A stretch of 24,860 bases of DNA, taken from contig CAJTPU010000015.1 of NCBI GenBank assembly GCA_910578335.1, positions 71,424-96,283 on the forward strand. Reading direction: 5' to 3'. The first letter of the stretch is position 1, and each line of letters opens with the position of its first letter. A program made the position numbers and the translations under genes. The notes under the pieces were generated by a model, which worked only from the letters and a program-made list of their open reading frames with translations, was not told the DNA's origin and did no database searches. Below are positions 7,634-14,643 of the stretch, piece after piece. The DNA comes from an uncultured Lachnospiraceae bacterium. Its GTDB lineage: Bacteria > Bacillota > Clostridia > Lachnospirales > Lachnospiraceae.

Positions 7634-8725
7634 TTATAGATTCCTTTCCTCATATGCAGCCAAAATAGCGTCATAAAGACCCTTTGCAACCCTGTCCCTG
7701 TAATCCGCTCTCTGCAACAGTGTATTTTCCTGCCGGTTGCTCGTATAGCCGATTAAAATTGCCGCCGCCGGCACCTCTGCCTTTTTCAGCAAATCATCCG
7801 TTTCTTCTGCCAGAAACAGACCGTTTCCCCTGCCGCTTACGGCAATCGTTACATACCGCACCAGATTGTCTGCCAGTTCCACGCCGCCAAACGCCGGAAT
7901 AAAATATTCTGCATTATACAATGCCTCTATCCCATACCGTGCCGCATTATCACTTTCATTCAGACGTATGCTGATAAGCATATCCGCGCCCACCGCGTTT
8001 GCAAACGCCGCCCTGTCAGCCGCAGATACCGCATTACTGCCGGTACCCGTATCGTATACTTTGATTCCGCTTCCCTCCAGAAGCTTCCGCAGACGCCTTA
8101 CAATATCCTCTGCAAGCTCTCCTTCCTCCGCTTTCCCCTCCGCGGATTCTCTTTCCGCAAAATCCCCTGCCGCCGTCGGCACACCTGCATCAAGCACAAC
8201 AATTTTATCGTAGACCTCTCCCGGCGGCACAAATTCTATGTACAGCCTGCCTTCTTCCAGAACACTCTTGCACTCATAGACATCGTCAAGTCCAAATTTT
8301 AATAGAACCGTATCTCCCGCATACTCGTAATTGCCCTCCTCAATCCCTGTGATATTTCCCGATATTGCTTCTTTCGCATAATAATACGGGGAAGTTCCTT
8401 CTATATATATCCAGAACTGCTTATCCATATAATGATTTTCAATCACGATATTTTCCGCTTTCGTACCCGCCTCCAGCGGAATACACAGCGCCGATGCCTC
8501 CCCGCCGTTTGGTCTAAAGCGGAGCGGCTGCTCCCCTTCCGACCGGAAAGTCTCTTTTCCTGCCTGTTCCGGCACGACATCGCCAATGACAATTGCTTTA
8601 TGCTTTGCAAAAAACAGCATTCCCCACATTGCGCCCGCACAAAAAAGAAGCGCGGCTGCAAATGTTCCTATCCTTAACTTTGTACACATAATTGCTTTAC
8701 TTTCTACTCTGTCATGCAGCCGCAT
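7634..8725 (-). CDS. Membrane-anchored amidase-fold protein, catalytically dead
   Basis: The 363-residue protein has one N-terminal membrane segment (about 18-40), a beta-rich middle domain (about 60-170) and a C-terminal domain that follows the N-acetylmuramoyl-L-alanine amidase (Amidase_3) pattern: IVVLDAG, ADMLISI, GIEALY, VPAAAILIGYTSN. The catalytic residues are replaced: the His of the DPGHGG motif is Val182, the His of the SIH motif is Arg254, and the Glu of the L-x-E-x-G motif is Leu324. Only a possible zinc-ligand Glu near 203 remains. It should not cleave peptidoglycan but may bind it or act as a regulator. The start is uncertain: ATG at 8725, 4 bases after the upstream stop, or ATG at 8689; neither has a strong ribosome binding site. 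Confidence 0.8.
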   Translation of the reverse strand: MRLHDRVESKAIMCTKLRIGTFAAALLFCAGAMWGMLFFAKHKAIVIGDVVPEQAGKETFRSEGEQPLRFRPNGGEASALCIPLEAGTKAENIVIENHYMDKQFWIYIEGTSPYYYAKEAISGNITGIEEGNYEYAGDTVLLKFGLDDVYECKSVLEEGRLYIEFVPPGEVYDKIVVLDAGVPTAAGDFAERESAEGKAEEGELAEDIVRRLRKLLEGSGIKVYDTGTGSNAVSAADRAAFANAVGADMLISIRLNESDNAARYGIEALYNAEYFIPAFGGVELADNLVRYVTIAVSGRGNGLFLAEETDDLLKKAEVPAAAILIGYTSNRQENTLLQRADYRDRVAKGLYDAILAAYEERNL

Positions 8726-8729
8726 TCCG

Positions 8730-9881
8730 TTATCCGCGCCTGCTTCCCGTCGGTTTCGCTCCCATAAACTGATAATAGTACGCTTTCATCATGCCATTGT
8801 ATATTTTTCGGTTTTTATCCGCTTTGCGCCCGATATACCGCTCCGCATGCTCATATGCTGAAATCACATAAAGACTCCATGCATCCAGTCCGGCAAACCG
8901 CTCGCCTATTGCCCTGTACAAATCAGGCAGTTCTTCTTTATCCTGAAGCCTCTCGCCATAAGGCGGATTGGTAATAATAAAACCGTACTTTTTAGCATGA
9001 CTCAATTCCTGCACGCTTCGGCGCTGAAAATGTATCAGTCCGTCAACCCCCGCAAGCTGCGCGTTTTCTCTTGCGATTGCCACCATTTTTTCGTCAATAT
9101 CGTAGCCTTGTATATCGGTGTCTGCCTGTAAATCCACAAGCTCCCGTGCCTCTTCAAAAGCCTCGTCCCAAGTTTCCTTTTGTATGATATTGTCCCATTG
9201 CATCGCCGTAAAGGTTCTTTTCATACCCGGCGCCATATTTGCCGCCATCATAGCCGCCTCAATCGGTATGGTGCCGCTGCCACAAAAAGGGTCCACCAAA
9301 ATTCTGCCGCGCTTCCAAGGCGTAAGCATAATCAGCGCTGCCGCCAGATTTTCCGCAATCGGCGCCTTTGCCACCAGCTTTCTGTAACCGCGCTTGTGCA
9401 GAGACTCACCTGTACTGTCAAGTCCCACCGTTACCTCATCCTTTAACAAAAACACCCTGACCGGATAGCTTACCCCGCTCTCCTCAAACCAGTTCGTATG
9501 ATAAACACTCTTAAGCCTGTCGACCATCGCCTTTTTCATGACGGACTGGATATCGGAAGGACTAAAAAGCTTGCTTTTCACACTGCCTGCCTTCGCAATC
9601 CAAAACCTGCCGTCAGCCGGAATATATGACTCCCAGGGCAGCTCTTTGGTTCCCTGAAACAATTCCTCAAACGTCTCTGCATGAAAACTGCCGACTTTAA
9701 TCAATACCCTTTCTGCCGTGCGCAAAAAGATGTTGGCGCGGCACAGAGCCTCCTCGTCACCCAAAAACGTAACCCTTCCGTCTGAAACCTCCGTCACGTC
9801 ATATCCCAAATCGACAATCTCTCTCTTCAAAACCGCTTCCATCCCAAAATGGCAGGGCACTATCAATTCCACTTTCTTCAT
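8730..9881 (-). CDS. THUMP-domain class I rRNA methyltransferase (RlmL/YpsC type)
   Basis: The 383-residue enzyme has an N-terminal ferredoxin-like and THUMP region (about 1-160) and a C-terminal UPF0020 methyltransferase domain. The SAM-binding loop DPFCGSGT is at 197-204 and the catalytic NPPYGER at 305-311; RKIYNG near 358-363 is also typical. Relatives methylate guanine N2 in 23S rRNA (E. coli RlmL, B. subtilis YpsC). This one lacks the second methyltransferase domain of E. coli RlmL. I choose ATG at 9881 (AAAGGA 10 bases upstream) over TTG at 9890. It is the first gene of the five-gene operon and directly follows its promoter. Confidence 0.9.
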   Translation of the reverse strand: MKKVELIVPCHFGMEAVLKREIVDLGYDVTEVSDGRVTFLGDEEALCRANIFLRTAERVLIKVGSFHAETFEELFQGTKELPWESYIPADGRFWIAKAGSVKSKLFSPSDIQSVMKKAMVDRLKSVYHTNWFEESGVSYPVRVFLLKDEVTVGLDSTGESLHKRGYRKLVAKAPIAENLAAALIMLTPWKRGRILVDPFCGSGTIPIEAAMMAANMAPGMKRTFTAMQWDNIIQKETWDEAFEEARELVDLQADTDIQGYDIDEKMVAIARENAQLAGVDGLIHFQRRSVQELSHAKKYGFIITNPPYGERLQDKEELPDLYRAIGERFAGLDAWSLYVISAYEHAERYIGRKADKNRKIYNGMMKAYYYQFMGAKPTGSRRG

Positions 9882-9950
9882 CAAATACAATTCCTTTATC
9901 TTTCCGCATATACATAGCTTAAGACGACTGCTTTTATACTCACGTTTATA

Positions 9951-9979
9951 AGTATACCATTTTTTTTCGTTTCTTCCAA
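9951..9979 (-). promoter_or_regulatory. Promoter of the methyltransferase-amidase-rdgB-yfcE-mcp operon
   Basis: Minus strand TTGGAA (9974-9979) and TATACT (9951-9956) are spaced by 17 bases. The -10 box ends 69 bases before the first start codon. Confidence 0.75.
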
Positions 9980-10035
9980 CATATTTTTTCGTTGCCCGTC
10001 CCCATGCACCTCTCTATGTAAAATTACTTGGACAC

Positions 10036-10060
10036 GAAAAAGGGGCGCATATCGCGCCCC
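10036..10060 (-). terminator. Terminator after the Asn/Gln-rich small gene
   Basis: Minus strand GGGGCGC, loop GATAT, GCGCCCC, then TTTTT. It is 20 bases after the stop codon at 10081 and ends a one-gene transcript. Confidence 0.93.
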
Positions 10061-10080
10061 TGCCCGCCGCAAAACCAAAA

Positions 10081-10230
10081 TTAATAATTGTTCTGCTGCT
10101 TGTTCTGCTTCTGATTGTTCTGGTTATTCTGCTTGTTGTTCTGCTGTGTGCTGTTCTGACTGTTCTGTGTGCTGTTTGAACAATTGTTGTACTTGTTCTG
10201 GTTTTCATTGTTCTGATTGTTATTAGACAT
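10081..10230 (-). CDS. 49-residue Asn/Gln-rich protein, probably forespore-expressed
   Basis: The product is 49 residues, almost two-thirds of them Asn or Gln, with a few Lys and Ser, a single Cys and a terminal Tyr. There is no signal peptide, membrane segment or known domain. Its reality is supported by a perfect GGAGGAG ribosome binding site six bases before ATG at 10230, a strong terminator 20 bases after the stop, and a promoter upstream that fits the forespore sigma-G consensus. Composition recalls gamma-type small acid-soluble spore proteins (SspE), which are Gln/Asn-rich amino-acid stores, but the sequence repeats of SspE are absent. A spore-specific reserve or coat-adjacent role is inference. 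Confidence 0.82.
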   Translation of the reverse strand: MSNNNQNNENQNKYNNCSNSTQNSQNSTQQNNKQNNQNNQKQNKQQNNY

Positions 10231-10265
10231 ATGAAACTCCTCCTGTTGGTTTTTAGTTACAACAG

Positions 10266-10296
10266 TAGTATGTCTGAACTGCACAAAAAATATTCC
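10266..10296 (-). promoter_or_regulatory. Sigma-G-type forespore promoter
   Basis: The minus strand reads GGAATA (10291-10296) and CATACTA (10266-10272) with 18 bases between. In B. subtilis sigma-G promoters read roughly GAATA / 18 / CATNHTA, so the match is complete over the conserved positions. The -10 ends 36 bases before the start codon of the Asn/Gln-rich gene. No competing sigma-A promoter of similar quality is seen. Confidence 0.7.
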
Positions 10297-10435
10297 AAAT
10301 TTTTATGGGACTTTTGTACTATTTTTATGTTGCATTTGGTACTAAAGTATTATATAATAAAAACAGCAAAGGGAATTGACCCTTCATCAATCTCCTTTTG
10401 CAAACCCTTATATATTAATTATTTATACTCCCCTC

Positions 10436-10466
10436 AATGAGCCGCCAGTCCCCCTGACGGCTCATT
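10436..10466. terminator. Stem-loop after the DUF1700 gene
   Basis: AATGAGCCG and CGGCTCATT form a perfect 9-bp stem around 13 bases. It lies 25 bases after the stop of the minus-strand DUF1700 gene. The T-rich tail is on the plus side rather than the minus side, so as a terminator for that gene it is imperfect; it may instead protect the mRNA 3' end. Confidence 0.5.
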
Positions 10467-10491
10467 ACCTTTTCTTTATACGACTACGGCG

Positions 10492-11046
10492 CTATAGCAG
10501 ACGCCGAAACAAACGTATTGTCAGAGTAATCAGCAAAATCGGAATCAAAATCGGTGCAAGAAAGGAAAGCACAGAAAATACAAAAGACAAAATCAACACT
10601 ACAAAAAGCAGCACCAGGCAGACAACCAGCCACACGGGAACCCTGCCGTTTCGCTGTCCCGCCCCATAACCGTTCTGTCTCCCTGTCTCATAGCGATACT
10701 CATAGGCGCCCCGCTGTCCCTGCCCATAGTCATACGTGCCCTGCCTTCTCTGCTCATAGCCGTATGTGCCCTGCCTTCTCTGCTCATAATCACGGCTTCT
10801 GCCTGAAGCTCCGTATTCTGCTTCCTGTTCTCTTCCGGTTCCCGCACGCTTCTCTGCTTCCACAATACTTCTTGCCAAAAGCCGCGGGTCACCCAGCTTT
10901 TGCAAAACCTCCGCCTCGCTTTTTCCCATACGCACCTGCGTATTGATATACTCTTCGTAAAAGCTGATATTTTCCATGACCGTTCCTGTGCTGACCCTGC
11001 CGGACAGCGCGGCACGCAGGCCGTCCAAAAACTCCTGTTTTGTCAT
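10492..11046 (-). CDS. DUF1700/HAAS-domain membrane protein with internal repeats
   Basis: The 184-residue protein starts with a HAAS-type alpha-helical domain (MTKQEFLDGLRAALSG to about residue 65, with FYEEYI and LGDPRLLARSI). A hydrophilic linker (about 70-130) is rich in Tyr, Gln, Arg and Gly and contains a perfect 10-residue tandem repeat, YEQRRQGTYG/D. The C-terminal 45 residues are strongly hydrophobic (PVWLVVCLVLLFVVLILSFV and a second segment) and end in RLFRRLL. ATG at 11046 is chosen over upstream starts because the family begins at this MTKQEF. DUF1700 genes usually accompany a PadR regulator, which is missing here. The function is unknown. Confidence 0.8.
   Translation of the reverse strand: MTKQEFLDGLRAALSGRVSTGTVMENISFYEEYINTQVRMGKSEAEVLQKLGDPRLLARSIVEAEKRAGTGREQEAEYGASGRSRDYEQRRQGTYGYEQRRQGTYDYGQGQRGAYEYRYETGRQNGYGAGQRNGRVPVWLVVCLVLLFVVLILSFVFSVLSFLAPILIPILLITLTIRLFRRLL
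10737..10796. repeat. 30-bp tandem repeat in the DUF1700 linker
   Basis: Two copies of a 30-base unit, 10736-10765 and 10766-10795, share the 23-base core beginning gtgccctgcc. They encode the two YEQRRQGTY units. The in-frame length suggests expansion by slippage. Confidence 0.8.
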
Positions 11047-11109
11047 AACCTCTATACCTTTCTCCAAAATCTTTCGCCCCGCCGTCATAAAGCCGCCATA
11101 CATTCACTG

Positions 11110-11155
11110 AAAAAAAGGGGCATGTTATATGCGTTTCCCACATTATAACATGCCC
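11110..11155 (-). terminator. Terminator after the cellobiose-type ABC permease operon
   Basis: GGGCATGTTATA (11118-11129) and its exact complement (11144-11155) form a 12-bp stem with a 14-base loop. On the minus strand it is followed by seven Ts, 55 bases after the permease stop codon. Confidence 0.88.
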
Positions 11156-11170
11156 GCCTTTTACCGTAAA
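11142..11170 (-). promoter_or_regulatory. Possible DUF1700 promoter inside the terminator stem
   Basis: Minus strand TTTACG (11165-11170), 17 bases, TATAAT (11142-11147). The -10 box is part of the terminator stem of the upstream operon. Confidence 0.5.
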
Positions 11171-11210
11171 TAAAAGCTCTAAAAAGGTATTATTAATTTT
11201 TTCTAAATCG

Positions 11211-12095
11211 TTAACCCTTTACCGCACCTGCAACCATACCCTTGATAATCTGTTTGCTGAAACAGAAGTACAGCACTACAATCGGGGACATGGTAAGGAG
11301 CATAGCTGCCATAATCTTCGGATAGTCCGAAGCAAACTGTCCTGTAAACTGCGTCATGGCAAGCGGCACCGTCTGCAGCTTGGGACTCTTAATCAGAATC
11401 AACGCAAAGGAAAATTCATTCCAGCAGGAGAATGTCTGTATAATGGCAATCGTCGTCATAATCGGACGGCAGATAGGCATGATAATCTGGAACAGCGTTC
11501 TTGAAAAAGAACTGCCGTCAATTGCCGCCGCCTCTTCAAGCGCCGTCGGGATTCCCTTCACAAAGCCCTCCACAAGGAAAATGGCAACAGGAAGACCAAA
11601 CGCCACATAAGGAATAATCAGGGTAAACCACTTGTTTGACAGTCCGCAATTATTAAATACCACGTAAATCGGTACCAAAAGGGAATGTACCGGAATCAGC
11701 ATACCCATCAAAAACATCAGATACAGCGGTCTGTTCATCTTGAACTTAATACGCGCCAGTATGTATCCTACAATAAAGCCCAGTATCACTATCAGCGCCA
11801 CGGAAAGCAAAGTGGTACGGAAGCTGTTAAACATGGAGCTTCCCAGATGATAGTCGGTATTCTCCAGAATACGCTTATAATTTAAAAGCGTCGGTGACTT
11901 CGGGAAACCGATAATATCCGCATTAAAGGCTCTCTTCTCTTTTAAGGATGAGTAGAACATCCACACCAGAGGGAAGATACAGGTCAGAGAGAATAGAATC
12001 AGCATCAGGTTTAAGAAAGTTCCAAGAATGCCTTTCTTTACTTTTGTACCGACGCTGCGGTCTTCTACTTTTGTCATTTTAAATTTTTTCGCCAT
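11211..12095 (-). CDS. Carbohydrate ABC transporter permease, MalG type
   Basis: The 294-residue membrane protein has six hydrophobic segments and the EAA loop (EEAAAIDGSSFSRTLFQI, about 187-204) through which MalG/CUT1 permeases contact their ATPase. It ends in the typical KGMVAGAVKG. The start ATG at 12095 has GGAGG nine bases upstream and lies 17 bases after the stop of the partner permease. Both permeases form the membrane channel of a sugar importer fed by the binding lipoprotein upstream. No ATPase gene is in the locus, so a shared MsmK-like ATPase from elsewhere is likely. Substrate is inferred from the divergent cellobiose phosphorylase. Confidence 0.92.
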   Translation of the reverse strand: MAKKFKMTKVEDRSVGTKVKKGILGTFLNLMLILFSLTCIFPLVWMFYSSLKEKRAFNADIIGFPKSPTLLNYKRILENTDYHLGSSMFNSFRTTLLSVALIVILGFIVGYILARIKFKMNRPLYLMFLMGMLIPVHSLLVPIYVVFNNCGLSNKWFTLIIPYVAFGLPVAIFLVEGFVKGIPTALEEAAAIDGSSFSRTLFQIIMPICRPIMTTIAIIQTFSCWNEFSFALILIKSPKLQTVPLAMTQFTGQFASDYPKIMAAMLLTMSPIVVLYFCFSKQIIKGMVAGAVKG

Positions 12096-12112
12096 TTTTT
12101 ATTCCCTCCTTC

Positions 12113-13006
12113 CTACACATCGCTCTTCTTGGTCATCAGACCAATCAGCCACTGGGAACCGCCGATTACCAAAAGACTAAGTACAAAAATACCCACGGAA
12201 ATCGCGCTGCCGTAGCCCATATTCTGCTGCTGGAAGGAAACCTGATAGCCGTACATTGCCATAACCATGGACGCCGTACCGGGACCGCCGTTCGTCATAA
12301 CATAAATATTATCGAACGCTTTCATGTTACCGGCAATACACAGAGTCACGCAGACTAAAATCGTATTCTTCACCAGAGGAAGCACAATATAAACGGCTCT
12401 CTGCACCGCATTCGCTCCGTCGAGCTCCGCCACCTCAAAGATTTCCTGGTCGATGGAGGATATTGCGGAAAGCAGGATTACCATGTAATATCCAATCCAC
12501 TGCCAAACCAGAGGAATCGCCACCAAAAGCATAACAAGACTCTCATTGTTCAGCCATACCTGCGCCAAATCCCCACGACCAATTTTATCTAAAAACCAGT
12601 TTATAAGACCGCGATTATAATCGTAAATCATCTTCCATATAAAACCGATGGATACCGCCGCAACCGTGCTGGGGAAGAAGCCAAAGGTTCTATGGATACC
12701 ATTTAATTTCACAAGCTTTGAATTAATCATCAAAACGAAGATAAATGCAATACCAATCTGTCCGACAATACATACCAGAACCAGAAAAATATTATGTCTG
12801 AAGGACAGCCAGAAGGTGCTGTCTTTAAATAAGGTTATGTAGTTTGTAAGACCGTTGAAGGTCTTTACCGGACCGCCCTTCCATTGAAAGAAGCTGTACA
12901 CCAAAGCGGTAACCAGAGGAACAAACACAGCAAATACAAATACTACTACAGGGATAATCAAGTAAGCAAATAACACGCTTTTTTTAGGCTTTATCGCGTT
13001 GGGCAT
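12113..13006 (-). CDS. Carbohydrate ABC transporter permease, MalF type
   Basis: The 297-residue protein has six membrane segments and an EAA loop (EVAELDGANAVQRAVYIVLP, about 191-210), the CUT1 permease hallmark. ATG at 13006 has AAAGGAGG seven bases upstream. It follows the substrate-binding protein gene after a 137-base gap that contains a strong hairpin. It pairs with the MalG-type permease 17 bases downstream. Confidence 0.92.
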   Translation of the reverse strand: MPNAIKPKKSVLFAYLIIPVVVFVFAVFVPLVTALVYSFFQWKGGPVKTFNGLTNYITLFKDSTFWLSFRHNIFLVLVCIVGQIGIAFIFVLMINSKLVKLNGIHRTFGFFPSTVAAVSIGFIWKMIYDYNRGLINWFLDKIGRGDLAQVWLNNESLVMLLVAIPLVWQWIGYYMVILLSAISSIDQEIFEVAELDGANAVQRAVYIVLPLVKNTILVCVTLCIAGNMKAFDNIYVMTNGGPGTASMVMAMYGYQVSFQQQNMGYGSAISVGIFVLSLLVIGGSQWLIGLMTKKSDV

Positions 13007-13076
13007 CCCTTTTCCTCCTTTACATTACGTCTATAGTCCTGCTTTACAGTTTTTATACCCATTCTCATGAATGAAA

Positions 13077-13105
13077 GTACCAGTCGGGCAGAGCCCAACT
13101 GGTAC
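13077..13105 (-). terminator. Intercistronic hairpin between binding protein and permeases
   Basis: GTACCAGT-C-GGGC pairs with GCCC-A-ACTGGTAC, a 13-bp stem with a 3-base loop. On the minus-strand RNA the one non-Watson-Crick pair is G-U. Only a weak T stretch follows. Such hairpins often cap a stable mRNA for the abundant binding protein and lower permease expression; that role is inferred. Confidence 0.7.
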
Positions 13106-13143
13106 CACATATTTACCCGTTAATCTCTAAACCGGTATCAATC

Positions 13144-14574
13144 TTAATAGTTTGCTTCGTATGCTGCCTGTGCGTTAGCTGCTACGTCTTCAGGAGACAT
13201 GCTGCCGTTCATCATAGCCTGCATATCTGCATTCAGAACGCTCCAGATAGCACCGTCAAGATAAGAGTCATAAATTTCACATTTCTCTGTGTCATTGTAA
13301 GACCAGTTGTAGAAATCCATGGTCCACTGGTCGAACTTGCTCCAGTCAACTTCGGGAGCTTCTGTCAGACCGCCAAGTGCATAGTTCTCTGCTACGAAAC
13401 CGGAGAAGTCAGGACCTGTCAGATAGTAAGCAAGGTCAAGAGCTGCTGCCAGCTTGTCAGGGTCCTCTGCTACCTTAGGATTGATTGCTACACCATAGCC
13501 AAGACCGATGTTCTGGCTGTTTCTCTGATGGGTTGCATCTGCAGACTGAGGAAGAACTGCGAAACCGGTGTTGTTGTAAAGGTCGGTTCCTTCCAGAGAA
13601 GCCTGTACATAGGATACGTCCCAGTTGCCGCCGATGAAAGCGGTAGCGCTGCCATCGATGTAGTACTCACGTGCATCCTCGTTGGATACTGCGTTGAAGT
13701 CCTTGTTGAAGATTTCTGTCTCGTTGAACAGTCTCTGGGTCTCTGCAAGAGCTGCCACGAACTCAGGGTCAGTAAACTTAGCGCCGCCCTTTTCAATCAT
13801 GGACATATACCATTCACCGCCGGTATATCTGTCAGCCAGAGTGGAGATGAAGCAGGAGTTTGCCTGCCACTGTCCGCTGTTACCAAAAGCGATAGGGGTC
13901 TTGCCCTCTGCAATGATGTCAGCAGCCTTAGCTTCTACGTCAGCCCAGGTTGAAGGGAACTCGTCGCCCCAAACCGTCTTGTCGTACATAACTACTGTAC
14001 AGGTACCACCTGTCAGAGCGGGAAGTGCATAAATCTTGCCGTCTGCAGTGGTAAACGGTGTAAAGTACTCATTGATGTACTCGGAAGCATAAGGTGAAGC
14101 AGCAATATAATCGGTCATGTCAAGTACCAGACCCTGGTCTGCCCATGCGATAGTATTCATACCCTGAAGCAGAAATACATCCGGCAGGTCGTTTGCTGCT
14201 GCCAAAGTAGCAATCTGTGTCTTGTAGTCATCATTTGCAAGAACGTTCTCTTCCAAAGTGATGCCCGGGTTTGCGGTCTTCCAATTTGCAATCATAGTAC
14301 GGAAGCCGTCGGAACCGCCGTTGCCCTGAGACTCCTCAGAAGTAGAGAAGTGCATAAGCTCCAGTGTTCCTGCGTAAGCCAGACCGTCGCCACCATTGTT
14401 GTCGTCATCTGCCGGAGCAGGTGTAGACTCATCTGCCGGAGCAGGTGTAGACTCTGTGGTCGGTGCAGGTGTGCTCTCGTTACCGCCGTTATTGGTCTCT
14501 TTGTCACCACATCCGGTGAGCAGAGTAGCTGCCATAGCAACGGTAAGGAAAATGCTTAATACTTTTTTCTTCAT
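13144..14574 (-). CDS. Sugar-binding lipoprotein of the ABC importer (CUT1)
   Basis: The 476-residue protein has a lipoprotein signal peptide with lipobox LLTGC (Cys 22), a flexible linker with the ESTPAPAD repeats (about 34-58), and a solute-binding domain of the extracellular-solute-binding family 1 (for example DVFLLQGMNTIAWADQGLVL, TAFIGGNWDV). It would catch the sugar outside the membrane and deliver it to the two permeases downstream. ATG at 14574 has GGAGG seven bases upstream. It lies 69 bases after the lacI-type gene, which probably shares its transcript. Cellobiose or short cellodextrin is the expected ligand from the adjoining phosphorylase; the sequence itself does not prove this. 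Confidence 0.9.
   Translation of the reverse strand: MKKKVLSIFLTVAMAATLLTGCGDKETNNGGNESTPAPTTESTPAPADESTPAPADDDNNGGDGLAYAGTLELMHFSTSEESQGNGGSDGFRTMIANWKTANPGITLEENVLANDDYKTQIATLAAANDLPDVFLLQGMNTIAWADQGLVLDMTDYIAASPYASEYINEYFTPFTTADGKIYALPALTGGTCTVVMYDKTVWGDEFPSTWADVEAKAADIIAEGKTPIAFGNSGQWQANSCFISTLADRYTGGEWYMSMIEKGGAKFTDPEFVAALAETQRLFNETEIFNKDFNAVSNEDAREYYIDGSATAFIGGNWDVSYVQASLEGTDLYNNTGFAVLPQSADATHQRNSQNIGLGYGVAINPKVAEDPDKLAAALDLAYYLTGPDFSGFVAENYALGGLTEAPEVDWSKFDQWTMDFYNWSYNDTEKCEIYDSYLDGAIWSVLNADMQAMMNGSMSPEDVAANAQAAYEANY
14407..14478. repeat. 24-bp tandem repeat in the lipoprotein linker
   Basis: Two identical 24-base units (14407-14430 and 14431-14454) and a third diverged unit (14455-14478) encode Ser/Thr-Pro-Ala-rich octapeptides. 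This is an in-frame spacer between lipid anchor and binding domain. Confidence 0.85.
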
Positions 14575-14614
14575 TTTTTTCCTCCCTTTAATAAATAGGT
14601 GTTTTGTTTTATAT

Positions 14615-14636
14615 TAAACCTGCTTGCACAGGATTA
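14615..14636. other. Small stem-loop between lacI-type gene and binding protein gene
   Basis: TAAACCTG and CAGGATTA pair over 8 positions with one mismatch around a 6-base loop. It may attenuate read-through from the repressor gene. No convincing separate promoter for the binding protein is seen in this 69-base gap. Confidence 0.4.
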
Positions 14637-14643
14637 ATATCTG

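Noticed and set aside
14407..14478. Short tandem repeats as a possible CRISPR array
   Set aside because: The units are contiguous, in frame and code for a Pro-rich linker; there are no spacers.
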